Assembly (NCBI RefSeq): GCF_001592125.1
Contig: NZ_BCWI01000018.1
Coordinates: forward strand, 1 to 64,000
Origin: Microbacterium hominis NBRC 15708
GTDB lineage: Bacteria; Actinomycetota; Actinomycetes; Actinomycetales; Microbacteriaceae
Direction of reading: 5' to 3'
DNA length: 64,000 bases
Notes under the pieces: model-generated
The model's database searches: none
What the model was told of the DNA's origin: nothing
The model's input: the letters and a program-made list of their open reading frames with translations, nothing else
Shown here: one piece after another, positions 1-9,955 of the stretch
Layout of the letters: each line of letters opens with the position of its first letter
How positions within the stretch are numbered: the stretch's first letter is position 1
Made by a program: the position numbers and the translations under genes

Positions 1-19
1 CGACATCGATACGGTCCGC

Positions 20-645
20 TCACGCGAGGCCCGGAAGCGCCGCCGCGAGACCGTGCACGAGGATCTCCACGCCGATCGCGAGGATGAGGAAGCCCATCAC
101 GCGCGTGATGGCGCCGACGCCCGTCGCACCGAGCTTCTCGGTGAGGGGCGTCCCGTAGCGCAGCAGCACCGCGATCGCGGCGGCGATGACGAGCACGGCC
201 GCGACGATCGCGACACGGTCCAGGATGCCGGGATTGCGCGCCGCGAGACCGACGACGACGCCGATCGCGCCCGGGCCGGCGATGAGCGGCAGCGCCATGG
301 GCGAGAAGCTGATGTCCGTCTTCGTCGCGGCGTGCTCCTTCTCGGCATCCGAGGCCCCGCCCCCAGAGCGCGCGGCACGACCATGCCGAACCCGGCGTGC
401 ATCACGACCAGGCCGCCCGCGATCTGCAGCGCCCCGAGCGAGATGCCGAAGAACTCGAGGATCAGCGTGCCGAGAAGCGCGAAGACGGTCAGGATCACCG
501 CGACGTAGACGCCCGTGAGCCACGACTGCCGGCGGCGGTCCGCCTGGTCGAGATGCGCCGCCAGACCCGCGTAGGCGGCGACCGCGCCGATCGGATTCGT
601 GATCGGGACGAGCGCCGCGAGCGCGGCGACGAAGACGCTCAGCAT
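20..645 (-). pseudogene. MarC family membrane protein, frame-disrupted
   Basis: MarC-family integral membrane protein; function in actinobacteria is unclear. The N-terminal half (MLSVFVAALAALVPITNPIG..., start ATG at 645) and the C-terminal half (FSPMALPLIAGPGAIGVVVG... to the stop at 20) are both recognisable MarC sequence but lie in different frames. The switch falls in the G/C runs at 355-364, just before the conserved D-I-S-F-S-P-M-A-L-P-L-I-A-G-P segment. Joined, the product would be about 208 residues with six hydrophobic segments, normal for the family. A one-base indel in a homopolymer run, real or from sequencing, is the simplest explanation. A CACAAT box lies six bases before the ATG, so the gene may be leaderless. 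Confidence 0.8.
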
Positions 646-651
646 GCCTTC

Positions 652-657
652 ATTGTG
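652..657 (-). promoter_or_regulatory. Putative leaderless -10 box of marC
   Basis: CACAAT on the minus strand, six bases before the ATG at 645. It fits the -10-N6-start pattern seen across the window but is a weaker match to TAnnnT than most. Confidence 0.3.
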
Positions 658-676
658 GCGCAGCCGGCCCGCTCGA

Positions 677-2005
677 TCAGTCGAGCAGCAGCGCGGGCTC
701 CTCGAGGATCGACGCGACATCGGCGATGAACCGGCTCATGCCGTCACCGTCGATGACGCGGTGATCGAACGAGCCCGAGACCGTCGTCACGAACCGCGGA
801 CGCACCTCGCCGTCGACGACCCACGGCTTCTGGCGGATCGTGCCCATCGCGACGATGCCGGACTCCCCCGGGTTGATGATCGGGGTCCCGGCATCCATCC
901 CGAACACACCGATGTTCGTGATCGTGATCGTGCCGCCCTGCTGGTCGGCCGGCGTCGTCTTGCCCTCACGGGCGGTCAGCGTCAGCTTCTCGAGCGCCTT
1001 CGCGAGCTCGCGGAGGTTGAGGTCCTGCGCGTCCTTGATGTTGGGCACGAGCAGGCCGCGGGGCGTCGCCGCGGCGATGCCGAGGTTGACGTAGTTGCGC
1101 ACGCGGATCTCGGCGGAGCCGTCCTCCTTGTCGATCCACGCGGCGCCGATCAGGGGCGTGCGCCGGACCGCCCAGATCACGGCGCGCGCCATGATCAGCA
1201 GGGGCGACACCTTGATGTCGGCGAAGTCGGGCGAGGCCTTCAGCCGCTTGACGAGCTCCATCGTGCGGGTCGCGTCGACATCGGTCCACACCGAGACGTG
1301 GGGCGCCGTGTAGGCGGAGCGCACCATGCCGGATGCCGTGGCCTTGCGCACGCCCTTGACCGGGATCGCCTCCTCGCGCTCGCCCACGGGCGGAGCGGCG
1401 GGCGCCGGCGCGGAGACCGGGATCGTCTGCTCGCGCTCGGCGGGAGCGACCGGCGTCGCGATGTTGCGGAAGACGCTCGCCTGCTCCGCGTGGCGCACGA
1501 CGTCGTCGCGGGTGACCTCTCCGGCGGGACCGGTCGGGGTGACCTCCGACAGCGTGACCCCGAGGTCGCGCGCGAGCTTTCGCACCGGCGGCTTGGCGAC
1601 CACGCCGACCGACGCCCGCACCGTCTCGCCCCGCTCGGCGGGGCGCTTGCGGCGGGAGGTGGCCCCGGCACCCGTGCCGTAGCCGACGAGCACCGCACCG
1701 CCGTCGTCGTCGGATGCCGCGGCCTGCTCGGCCGGGGCGGGAGCGGATGCCGCGGCATCCCCCGCGCCGCCGGCGATGGTGATGATCGCCGCGCCGACCG
1801 TGACGGTCTGCCCCTCGGGCGCGAGCAGCTCGCCCACGGTGCCGGAGAACGGCGAGGGCAGCTCGACGAGCGACTTCGCGGTCTCGATCTCGACCAGCAC
1901 GTCGTTGACCTCGACGGCGTCACCGGGCGCGACGCGCCACTGCACGATCTCGGCCTCGGTGAGTCCTTCACCGACGTCCGGCAGGTGGAAGATCTGCTCG
2001 CTCAT
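677..2005 (-). CDS. bkdC: 2-oxoacid dehydrogenase E2 (dihydrolipoamide acyltransferase)
   Basis: Acyltransferase core of a 2-oxoacid dehydrogenase complex; it moves the acyl group from E1 to CoA through a lipoyl arm. The 442 residues show an N-terminal lipoyl domain (about 1-80) with the lipoylation lysine K44 in ETAKSLVEL, an Ala/Pro-rich linker, a peripheral-subunit-binding domain (about 130-165) and a C-terminal catalytic domain with DHRVIDG at 414-420 (His415, Asp419). It is last in an E1alpha-E1beta-E2 operon, 27 bases after the E1beta stop, with a GGAG ribosome site. No E3 gene is adjacent. The E1 sequences point to branched-chain substrates rather than pyruvate; substrate choice is inferred. 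Such complexes supply starter units for iso/anteiso fatty acids in related bacteria. Confidence 0.92.
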   Translation of the reverse strand: MSEQIFHLPDVGEGLTEAEIVQWRVAPGDAVEVNDVLVEIETAKSLVELPSPFSGTVGELLAPEGQTVTVGAAIITIAGGAGDAAASAPAPAEQAAASDDDGGAVLVGYGTGAGATSRRKRPAERGETVRASVGVVAKPPVRKLARDLGVTLSEVTPTGPAGEVTRDDVVRHAEQASVFRNIATPVAPAEREQTIPVSAPAPAAPPVGEREEAIPVKGVRKATASGMVRSAYTAPHVSVWTDVDATRTMELVKRLKASPDFADIKVSPLLIMARAVIWAVRRTPLIGAAWIDKEDGSAEIRVRNYVNLGIAAATPRGLLVPNIKDAQDLNLRELAKALEKLTLTAREGKTTPADQQGGTITITNIGVFGMDAGTPIINPGESGIVAMGTIRQKPWVVDGEVRPRFVTTVSGSFDHRVIDGDGMSRFIADVASILEEPALLLD

Positions 2006-2032
2006 GTCGTGGTTCTCCTTCGCGGCGGACGT

Positions 2033-3009
<977 letters not shown>

Positions 3010-3010
<1 letters not shown>

Positions 3011-4137
3011 CAGACGCCTCCCTCCAGCGATGCCTCGTAGGCGGCGAGCCAGCGCCGCTGCTCCACCATCAGGGGGTGGTCCTCACTGTAGACGTGGGCG
3101 AACATCGAGTCCGGCTCGATCGTGCCCAGGGCGTTGGTGCGCACCCGCACGTCGTCGGCGTAGGCCTGCGCGGCGGCATCCACCTCGTCGAAGAAGGATG
3201 CCGCGGCCCCCCGGCCCTCGAGGTACGCGCGCATCCGCGCGATCGGGTCGCGGCGGGCCCACGACTGCTCCTCGTCGGAGGTGCGGTACTTGGTGGGGTC
3301 GTCGCTCGTGGTGTGGGCGCCCATGCGGTAGGTCATCGCCTCGATCGCGCGGGGACCGTCGCCGGCGCGCGCCTCGTCGAGCGCGAGCCGCGACACCGCG
3401 TAGCTGGCGAGCACGTCGTTGCCGTCGACGAGGATCGACGGCATGCCGTAGCCCTCGGCGCGGCGGTACAGCGGAGCGCGCGACTGGGTGGCGACCGGCA
3501 CCGAGATGGCCCAATGGTTGTTCTGCAGGAAGAAGACCTGGGGCGTGCGGTACGTGTTGGCGAACACCATCGCCTCGTGCACGTCGCCCTGGCTGGACGC
3601 GCCGTCGCCGTAGTAGACGACGACGGCCTCGTCGCGGTTCGGGTCACCCGTGCCGGTGCGGCCGTCGAACACGAGCCCCATGCCGAAGCCGGTCGCGTGC
3701 AGCGTCTGCGACCCGAGCACCAGCGTGTAGATGCGCACGTTGCCGTTCTTCGGGTCGGTGGGGTCCCACCCGCCGTGGGTGAGACCGCGCATCACGCGGA
3801 TGATGTCGATCGGGTCGACGCCGCGGGTCGTGGCGACGACGTGCTCGCGGTACGAGGGGAAGAGGTGGTCCTGCGGGCGGGCGGCGCGCACCGACCCGAC
3901 CTGCGCGGCCTCCTGACCGAGCGACGGCGGCCACAGTGCGAGCTGGCCCTGCCGCTGCAGGTTGGTGGCCTGCCGGTCGAACGCGCGGACGACGACCATG
4001 TCGCGGTAGAACGTCTCGAGCTCGGCATCGGAGAGCGCGTCGATGAGCGGCAGGTAGCGCTCGGCTTCGGGCGTGGGGGCGAACGTCCCGTCCGCCGCCA
4101 GGACGCGCACGAGGGCCGGGTCGTCAGGCGGGGTCAT
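3010..4137 (-). CDS. bkdA: 2-oxoacid dehydrogenase E1 component, alpha subunit
   Basis: Alpha subunit of the E1 decarboxylase; it binds thiamine diphosphate and starts oxidative decarboxylation of the 2-oxoacid. The 375-residue protein carries the ThDP motif from GDGAS (177) to the NN pair near 207, and a phosphorylation-loop-like segment YRMGAHTTSDDPTKYR that resembles branched-chain E1 enzymes. It is first in the operon. The start ATG at 4137 is preceded by TAGCGT six bases away, so the transcript is probably leaderless. The upstream gap to the aminotransferase gene holds a nested palindrome (4247-4317). The family is certain; the branched-chain preference is inferred from sequence resemblance. 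Confidence 0.92.
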
Positions 4138-4143
4138 GTTCCC

Positions 4144-4149
4144 ACGCTA
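4144..4149 (-). promoter_or_regulatory. Leaderless -10 box of the bkd operon
   Basis: TAGCGT on the minus strand ends six bases before the bkdA ATG, with no Shine-Dalgarno sequence between. Confidence 0.55.
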
Positions 4150-4246
4150 ACGCCCTCCGCATGCGTCGTACTGCATGGGATCGACAACGGGAGCCGCGAT
4201 CCGCCGTGCCCGCGCCACAACGCGCCGGGGCAAACCGCGCGACGGG

Positions 4247-4317
4247 GAGTTTCGGACGCCTCTGGCGACCGAAACGGCGTGGGGGCGGGTTTCGGGCGCT
4301 CGTGGCGTCCGAAACTC
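4247..4317. repeat. Nested intergenic palindrome (GAGTTTCGGACGCC arms)
   Basis: Perfect 14-bp outer arms GAGTTTCGGACGCC (4247-4260) and GGCGTCCGAAACTC (4304-4317) enclose a second, imperfect pair built on the same CCGAAAC/GTTTCGG core (4264-4275 and 4288-4298). It lies just after the hisC stop and before the bkd promoter, so it could act as a terminator-like hairpin. The symmetric architecture is REP-like. Confidence 0.7.
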
Positions 4318-4330
4318 GGGCGAGGAGGCC

Positions 4331-5398
4331 TCAGCGCGGCGCGACGGATGCGGCGACGCGCACGATCGTGTCGAGCGCCTCGTGCTCGCCGATGGAGATG
4401 CGCACACCGTCGCCCGCGAACGGGCGGACGATCAGCCCGGCCTCCTCGAACGCCGCGGCGACCTCGAGCGCGCGCTCCCCGGCGGGCAGCCAGACGAAGT
4501 TGCCCTGCGCCTCGGGGACGTCCCAGCCGGTCTCGCGCAGCCGCGCGGCGAGGTCGTCGCGGTGCCCGGCGAGGGTGCGCACGCGCTCGAGCAGCTCGTC
4601 CTCGGCGTCGAGGCTCGCCAGGGCCGCCTCCTCGGCGGCGGCCGTGACCGACAGGGGGATGCCGGTGCTGCGCGCGGCCGCGAGGATGCGCGGATCGCCC
4701 ACGGCGTAGCCCACGCGCAGGCCCGCGAGGCCGTACGCCTTCGAGAAGGTGCGCAGCACGACGACGTTCGGGTGCCCGGCGGCCAGCACCGCGGGACCGG
4801 AGACGGCGTCGGGATCGGTGACGAACTCCGCGTAGGCCTCGTCGAGGACGACCAGGACGTCGGCCGGCACCCGGGCGAGGAAGGCGTCGAAACCCGCGGC
4901 GGTGACGACGGGACCCGTCGGGTTGTTCGGACTGCACACGATGACCATGCGGGTGCGGTCGGTCACGGCATCCGCCATCGCCTCGAGGTCGTGGCCGCCG
5001 TCCACGTCGTTCGGAACCGTGACGGCGGTGGCGCCGGCGACCGTGGCCAGGCTCGGGTAGGCCTCGAAGGAGCGCCACGAGAAGAGGATCTCGTCGCCCG
5101 GTCCGCTCGTGGCCTGTGCCAGCTGGAAGAGGATCGACACCGATCCGGCCGCGATGTGCACGGCGTCGTCGCCCACCCCGAAGCGCTCCGCCAGGCGCGC
5201 GCGCAGGCGCGGCGACGACGCGTCGGGGTAGCGGTTGACGGCGACCGCCGTCTGCACCGCCGCCACGACGCTCGGCAGCGGCGGGAACGGGTTCTCGTTG
5301 CTGGACAGCTTGAACGCCTCCGCACCGGCCTGCTTGCCCTGCTTGTAGGCGGGGAGGGCGGCGATCTCGGGGCGGATGCGGACGGGCAGCTCGGTCAC
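4331..5398 (-). CDS. hisC: Histidinol-phosphate / aromatic aminotransferase (HisC/Pat family)
   Basis: Fold-type I PLP-dependent aminotransferase of 355 residues, cytoplasmic. It transfers an amino group between glutamate and imidazole-acetol phosphate, or aromatic 2-oxoacids in Pat-type members. Visible motifs are SSNENPF (32-38), SPNNPTGP near 156, DEAYAEF near 186 and the Schiff-base lysine K220 in FSKAYGLAG, followed by RVGYA. No other his genes are nearby, so a stand-alone aromatic aminotransferase (Pat) is as likely as the histidine-pathway enzyme. The start is GTG at 5398, with TAGACT six bases before it, so the mRNA is probably leaderless. Confidence 0.85.
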   Translation of the reverse strand: MTELPVRIRPEIAALPAYKQGKQAGAEAFKLSSNENPFPPLPSVVAAVQTAVAVNRYPDASSPRLRARLAERFGVGDDAVHIAAGSVSILFQLAQATSGPGDEILFSWRSFEAYPSLATVAGATAVTVPNDVDGGHDLEAMADAVTDRTRMVIVCSPNNPTGPVVTAAGFDAFLARVPADVLVVLDEAYAEFVTDPDAVSGPAVLAAGHPNVVVLRTFSKAYGLAGLRVGYAVGDPRILAAARSTGIPLSVTAAAEEAALASLDAEDELLERVRTLAGHRDDLAARLRETGWDVPEAQGNFVWLPAGERALEVAAAFEEAGLIVRPFAGDGVRISIGEHEALDTIVRVAASVAPR

Positions 5399-5404
5399 GG
5401 GACG

Positions 5405-5410
5405 AGTCTA
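5405..5410 (-). promoter_or_regulatory. Leaderless -10 box of hisC/pat
   Basis: TAGACT on the minus strand, six bases before the GTG start at 5398. It is a near-consensus actinobacterial -10 and supports this start. Confidence 0.6.
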
Positions 5411-5482
5411 CGAGGGCGCCGCTCGACGCGTGCGGGACGACGCCTTCCCGGCGGCGCGGCCGCGTGGAACACTGGAGGGACC

Positions 5483-5881
5483 ATGCGCTTCATCGTCCGC
5501 GTCGTCGTCAACGCCTTCGCCCTCTGGGTCGTGACGCTCCTGCCCGCCCTCGAGGTGGGGGTGACCCCGTTCGCCCCCGGCGAGACGCTGCAGCTCGTGC
5601 TGACCCTGCTCGCCGTCGCGGCCATCTTCGCCCTGGTGAACACGATCATCGGGACGGTCATCAAGATCGTCGCCTTCCCGCTGTACATCCTGACGCTCGG
5701 ACTCATCTCGTTCGTCATCAACGGCCTCCTGCTCTGGATCACCGCGTGGGTCACGAGCTCGTGGGGCTGGGGGCTCACCGTCGGGGACTTCTGGCTCGGC
5801 GTCGTCGCGGCGATCGTGATCTCGCTCATCAACTGGGTCTTCGGCATCCTGCTGCGACCCCAGGAGAAGAAGCGCCGCTGA
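5483..5881 (+). CDS. Phage-holin-family (holin superfamily IV) membrane protein
   Basis: Small integral membrane protein of 132 residues with four predicted transmembrane helices (about 5-25, 30-50, 60-80 and 95-120) and a basic C-terminal tail (RPQEKKRR). It resembles the mycobacterial four-TM phage-holin-like family, which is chromosomal and widespread in actinobacteria and has no proven lytic role. The ATG at 5483 is preceded by GGAGGGA. No prophage genes surround it, so it is not evidence of a phage. It is convergent with the hydrolase gene ending at 5891. Confidence 0.8.
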   Translation: MRFIVRVVVNAFALWVVTLLPALEVGVTPFAPGETLQLVLTLLAVAAIFALVNTIIGTVIKIVAFPLYILTLGLISFVINGLLLWITAWVTSSWGWGLTVGDFWLGVVAAIVISLINWVFGILLRPQEKKRR

Positions 5882-5890
5882 CCGGCGGCC

Positions 5891-7225
5891 TCAGAGCCCG
5901 CCGGAGCGTCGACGCACGCGTGCGTCGTCCGCCGACGACGTGCGGCGGGCCCCGTACACGATCGACGTGACCGTCACCGCGCCCGCGAGCGGCGCGAGGC
6001 GGTCGCGCACCGCGGCGACACGCGGATCGGGCGCGGCGTCGACGAGCCCGGCGGTGTCGCGATACGCGTCGAGGCCGTGCACGACCAGCGTCGCATCGGT
6101 CCACGCCGGAGCCGGGTGGGCGGTGCGCTCCACGACCAGGCTCTGCGGCGAGCCCGCCACCCCGGGCGGACCGCCCACCGCCAGGGCCGCGACCGGATCG
6201 TCGGTGTGGCGGATCGTCAGGGACAGCACCCCCGCCGGAAGCTCCGCCTGCACGGGACCCGCGATGCCGATCTGGGTGCGCACGTCGTAACCGCCCTGAC
6301 GGGCCAGATGCGCTCCGATCATCGCGCCCTGCGAATGCCCGACGACGTGCAGCCGATCGCCCGCGACCGCTCCCGCCGCCGCGAGCGCCCGTTCGACCGC
6401 CTCGTACGACGACGACTCCTCGCCGAAGTACAGCTGCACGTTGGATGCCATGTCCCACGGCTCGTCGCGGTCGACGGCCGCCCGCGTGCCGCCGATGTAG
6501 ACGAAGAACTCGCGCTCACCGGACGCGAACCGGTACTCCTCGACGCGGACGCGCGCCCCGTCGAGCCCGTCCTCCCCCGGCATCCGGTCGATGATCTCGA
6601 CGAGCGAGCGCGGAGCCGCCGCGGCGCCGGGGGCCCGGTGCCGGCTCAGCTCCACGACGGATGCCGTCGCCCCCACCGGCCGCAGGGGTGGCGCGTCGGC
6701 GGGGATCGTGCCCCGGCCGGCCGCGCGGACGGCACCCGTGAGCAGCGTGAGGCTCGGGCCGAGCGGGCCGTAGACGCCGAGCATCCCGGCGGCGGCGCGC
6801 ATCTGACCCTCGATCTCGGCGTGGCGGCCCTCGCTCCACGCCTCCGCGAGGTGCGCGGCCTCGGCGGCGACGTCGGGGGCGACGGCGAGCCGCCGGGCGG
6901 CGAGCCGCAGGCCGTCCGCGCCGTCCGCGCCGCCCGCGCCGCGGATGCGCGCGAGCGCCTCCTGCTCCGCGAGCTCGTAGACCTCCGCGAGTCTGCGCAC
7001 GCTGTGCGCCAGAGCGGCGGCGGCGTCTTCGGCGGCGCGCGCCCCGCCCTGCGGCGACGCCACCCAGAGCCCGCCCGCGAGCGACGACGCGTGCGCGCGT
7101 CCGAGCACCTCCCCCGCCTCCGCGAGGCGTGCCGCGAACAGGGCGAGCGTGGCCGCGAGGTGTCGGAGCGTGTCCGTGTCGACGACCACCAGCCCGCCGG
7201 ATCGGATGTCGACGTCCCCCGTCAT
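5891..7225 (-). CDS. Alpha/beta hydrolase with WXG100-like helical N-terminal domain
   Basis: 444-residue protein in two parts. Residues about 1-170 are Ala-rich and helical, with two long helices flanking a GGLW turn, resembling the WXG100/ESX-type helical hairpin. Residues about 230-430 are a lipase-like alpha/beta hydrolase with the nucleophile elbow GHSQGAMIG and a likely acid/His pair later (TDDPVAA, VVHGLDAYRDT). No signal peptide is visible, which fits an ESX-like exported or a cytoplasmic protein. The start ATG at 7225 overlaps the stop of a small upstream gene (ATGA), so the two are coupled. The substrate is unknown; the link to type VII secretion is inferred from domain shape only. 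Confidence 0.7.
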   Translation of the reverse strand: MTGDVDIRSGGLVVVDTDTLRHLAATLALFAARLAEAGEVLGRAHASSLAGGLWVASPQGGARAAEDAAAALAHSVRRLAEVYELAEQEALARIRGAGGADGADGLRLAARRLAVAPDVAAEAAHLAEAWSEGRHAEIEGQMRAAAGMLGVYGPLGPSLTLLTGAVRAAGRGTIPADAPPLRPVGATASVVELSRHRAPGAAAAPRSLVEIIDRMPGEDGLDGARVRVEEYRFASGEREFFVYIGGTRAAVDRDEPWDMASNVQLYFGEESSSYEAVERALAAAGAVAGDRLHVVGHSQGAMIGAHLARQGGYDVRTQIGIAGPVQAELPAGVLSLTIRHTDDPVAALAVGGPPGVAGSPQSLVVERTAHPAPAWTDATLVVHGLDAYRDTAGLVDAAPDPRVAAVRDRLAPLAGAVTVTSIVYGARRTSSADDARVRRRSGGL

Positions 7226-7473
7226 CCCGCCGCTTCCGCCAGGGCGCGGCAACGCTCGCGCCGCAGCGAACGCTCCCACTCGTCGGTCTCCGCCGCCGCG
7301 GCCGCCAGCAGCCGGGTCCAGGCGACGAGCTCATCGCGCAGCGGCGCCACGGCGGAGTTGCCGCCCGGAACCTCGTCGATCAGCGCGGGAGCGCGGGCAC
7401 GGACCTCCGCCAGCAGCGCGCTCGCCTCCCGCACCTGGGCGAGGGCGCGGTCGATGTCGTCGACGCGGTTCAC
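7222..7473 (-). CDS. Small helical hypothetical protein, partner of the hydrolase
   Basis: 83-residue, highly helical, charged protein with no recognised family. It probably starts at GTG 7473 (VNRVDDIDRALAQV...) because the sequence upstream in the same frame is low-complexity Arg-rich translation. Heptad-like Leu/Ala spacing suggests a helical hairpin or coiled coil of WXG100-like size, although no WXG motif is present. Its stop overlaps the start of the hydrolase gene by four bases (ATGA), implying a chaperone-like or partner role. The function is not known. Confidence 0.6.
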   Translation of the reverse strand: MNRVDDIDRALAQVREASALLAEVRARAPALIDEVPGGNSAVAPLRDELVAWTRLLAAAAAETDEWERSLRRERCRALAEAAG

Positions 7474-7631
7474 CCCCCGATCGTCCCGGAAGCAGCGGCG
7501 GCCGCGGACGACGTCCGGGGGAATGTGGACGTTCCGGCGCACGCCGCCGCGGGGGAGGAGGACTCGGCGACGACGCGAGTCCGGGCACGGAGCACTTTCG
7601 GCGCGGGAGCGACCTGCTCCACAATGGGGAG

Positions 7632-8135
7632 GTGACTCGCCGCGCCGCACCTTTCCGCGTCGTGTTCGTCTGCACCGGCAACATCTGCCGTTCCCCCATG
7701 GCCGAGATCGTCTTCCGCGACGTCGCGGAGCGCGCCGGACTCGGCGACCGCGTCGTCTCGACCAGCTCGGGAACGGGTGACTGGCACGTCGGTGAACGGG
7801 CCGACGCGCGCACGCTCGACGCGCTCCAGCGCCGCGGCTACGACGGCGCGCGCCACCGCGCCCGGCAGTTCACGCTCGACGACTTCGAGAGCAACGACCT
7901 CGTGGTCGCCCTCGACCGGTCCCACGAGCGCATCCTGTCGACCTGGGCGCGCACGACGGCGGATGCCGACAAGCTCGCGCTCCTGCTGTCGTTCGACGCC
8001 GACGCCCACGGCAACCTGGACGTCCCCGACCCGTACTACGCGGGGCCGGAGATGTTCGACGACGTGCTCGGTATGATCGAGAGCGCGAGTCGGGCGCTCT
8101 TCCGGCAGCTCGAACCGGCCATCCGCCCGTGCTGA
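7632..8135 (+). CDS. Low-molecular-weight protein-tyrosine phosphatase
   Basis: Cytoplasmic phosphatase of 167 residues that dephosphorylates phosphotyrosine (or phosphoarginine in some members). The P-loop CTGNICRS lies at residues 14-21 (Cys14 nucleophile, Arg20), and the catalytic acid is in the late DPYY motif. GTG at 7632 is chosen because it is the first start upstream of the P-loop. A GGGGAGG stretch abuts it too closely for normal spacing, and CACAAT lies six bases upstream, so a leaderless mRNA is possible. It is followed by purB on the same strand with a 58-base gap. Confidence 0.9.
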   Translation: MTRRAAPFRVVFVCTGNICRSPMAEIVFRDVAERAGLGDRVVSTSSGTGDWHVGERADARTLDALQRRGYDGARHRARQFTLDDFESNDLVVALDRSHERILSTWARTTADADKLALLLSFDADAHGNLDVPDPYYAGPEMFDDVLGMIESASRALFRQLEPAIRPC

Positions 8136-8193
8136 GCACGTCACCCTGAGCACCGGCCGCGCGTCGACAGACACCGTGATCGGAGCCCGCGTC

Positions 8194-9582
8194 GTGACCA
8201 CCGCGAACACCCTCGCCCACCAGCCCCTCAGCCCCCTCGACGGCCGCTACCGCGGCGCCGTCTCGGGCTTGTCCGCGTACCTCTCCGAGGCCGGCCTCAA
8301 CCGCGCACGCGTCGAGGTGGAGGTCGAGTGGATCATCACCCTCACCGATCGCTCCCTCTTCGGCTCGGCACCGCTCACCGACGCGCAGAAGGATTCGCTG
8401 CGCGCCCTCTACCGCGACTTCGGGCAGACGGAGATCGACTGGCTCGCCACGACCGAGTCGGTGACCCGGCACGACGTCAAGGCCGTCGAGTACCTCGTCC
8501 GCGACCGACTGCAGACCCTCGGGCTCGAGGCTGTCGCCGAGCTCACGCATTTCGCCTGCACGAGCGAGGACATCAACTCCGCCTCCTACGCCCTGACCGT
8601 CAAGCGTGCGGTCGACGAGGTGTGGCTGCCCAAGCTCCGTGTCGTCATCGATGCCCTCGGCACCCTCGCGCACGAGCACCGGGATGCCGCGATGCTCTCA
8701 CGCACGCACGGTCAGCCGGCGACGCCGTCGACGATGGGCAAGGAGCTCGCCGTCTTCGCGTGGCGCCTGGAGCGCGTCGCCGCGCAGATCGCGGGCGGCC
8801 AGTACCTCGCCAAGTTCTCGGGCGCGACCGGCACCTGGTCGGCCCACCTGGCCGCGGCTCCCGAGGTCGACTGGCCCGAGCTGTCGCGCACGTTCATCGA
8901 GGGCCTCGGCATCGACTTCAACGTGCTGACGACGCAGATCGAATCGCACGACTGGCAGGTCGAGCTGTACGACCGGGTCCGCCACGCCGGCGGCATCCTG
9001 CACAACCTGGCCACCGACATCTGGACCTACATCGCGATGGGCTTCTTCGCGCAGATCCCGGTCGCCGGGGCCACCGGGTCGTCGACGATGCCGCACAAGA
9101 TCAACCCCATCCGGTTCGAGAACGCCGAGGCGAACCTGGAGATCTCGGGCGGCCTGTTCACGACCCTCGCCTCGACGCTCGTGACGAGCCGGATGCAGCG
9201 GGACCTCACCGATTCGACGACGCAGCGCAACATCGGCGTCGCCTTCGGCCACTCCCTCCTCGCGCTCGACAACCTGCAGCGCGGTCTCACCGAGATCTCC
9301 CTCTCGCGCGACGTGCTGCTGGCCGACCTCGACGCGAACTGGGAGGTGCTCGCCGAGGCCATCCAGACCGTCGTGCGCGCCGAGATCGTGGCGGGCCGAT
9401 CGCAGATCACCGACCCGTACGCGCTCCTGAAGGAGCTCACGCGGGGCCGCCGGGTGGGCGGCGCGGAGCTGGCGGAGTTCGTGCGCACCCTCGACATCGG
9501 GGATGCCGCGAAGGAGCGCCTGCTGGCGCTGACCCCCGCCGGCTACATCGGCCTCGCCGACGAGCTCGTCGACCGCGTCTGA
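8194..9582 (+). CDS. purB: Adenylosuccinate lyase
   Basis: Cleaves SAICAR to AICAR and adenylosuccinate to AMP, each releasing fumarate; purine biosynthesis, cytoplasmic homotetramer. The protein has the fumarase/aspartase-superfamily layout with TSEDINSASYAL near 110-120, SRTHGQPATPSTMGKE near 170 and the signature loop GSSTMPHKINP near 295-305. GTG at 8194 gives MTTANTLAHQPLSPLDGRYR and has GGAG eight bases upstream; an in-frame GTG at 8176 is the alternative. Other purine genes (purD, purC, purSQ) are scattered over the next 25 kb rather than grouped in one operon. Confidence 0.95.
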   Translation: MTTANTLAHQPLSPLDGRYRGAVSGLSAYLSEAGLNRARVEVEVEWIITLTDRSLFGSAPLTDAQKDSLRALYRDFGQTEIDWLATTESVTRHDVKAVEYLVRDRLQTLGLEAVAELTHFACTSEDINSASYALTVKRAVDEVWLPKLRVVIDALGTLAHEHRDAAMLSRTHGQPATPSTMGKELAVFAWRLERVAAQIAGGQYLAKFSGATGTWSAHLAAAPEVDWPELSRTFIEGLGIDFNVLTTQIESHDWQVELYDRVRHAGGILHNLATDIWTYIAMGFFAQIPVAGATGSSTMPHKINPIRFENAEANLEISGGLFTTLASTLVTSRMQRDLTDSTTQRNIGVAFGHSLLALDNLQRGLTEISLSRDVLLADLDANWEVLAEAIQTVVRAEIVAGRSQITDPYALLKELTRGRRVGGAELAEFVRTLDIGDAAKERLLALTPAGYIGLADELVDRV

Positions 9583-9619
9583 GGGCGTTTCGACGCGGCT
9601 CTGCGGGTCCCGCGAGAGG

Positions 9620-9955
9620 TCAGTCGCGCGGCGCGGAACCGTCGTCGGACGCGTCGGGGGATGCCGCGGCATCCGCATCGTCGACGAGCACGCCGTGGTC
9701 GACCTCGCGGGTCACCTGGGCGGGGTCGACGGCGAGCATGCACAGCGCGATGATCACAAGGGTGGCGATGAACGCGATCCCGGCCACCACGAGCGCCACG
9801 ACCACGACGTGCACGCGCTCGTCGCCCGTCAGGTCCTGGAAGAAGCCCATCGACACGAGCGTCACGAGACCGGCGAAGAGGGCCGCGGCGAAGGCGAAGC
9901 CCAACAGCTGAACCGGCTTGAGGAGATCACGGCGGGTGGTGCGCGGCGTGCTCAT
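9620..9955 (-). CDS. Small membrane protein, two transmembrane helices
   Basis: 111-residue protein with two hydrophobic helices (about 15-37 and 48-72) and an acidic C-terminal tail rich in Asp, Ala and Ser. I do not recognise a family. Its start overlaps the stop of the preceding DUF308-like gene (ATGA), so the two membrane proteins are coupled. The tail is encoded partly by the 16-bp palindrome GGATGCCGCGGCATCC at 9659-9674, found in five other genes of this window. Confidence 0.65.
   Translation of the reverse strand: MSTPRTTRRDLLKPVQLLGFAFAAALFAGLVTLVSMGFFQDLTGDERVHVVVVALVVAGIAFIATLVIIALCMLAVDPAQVTREVDHGVLVDDADAAASPDASDDGSAPRD

Noticed and set aside
5483..5881. Holin-like gene as a sign of a prophage
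   Set aside because: No lysin, integrase or structural genes around it; the family is chromosomal in actinobacteria.
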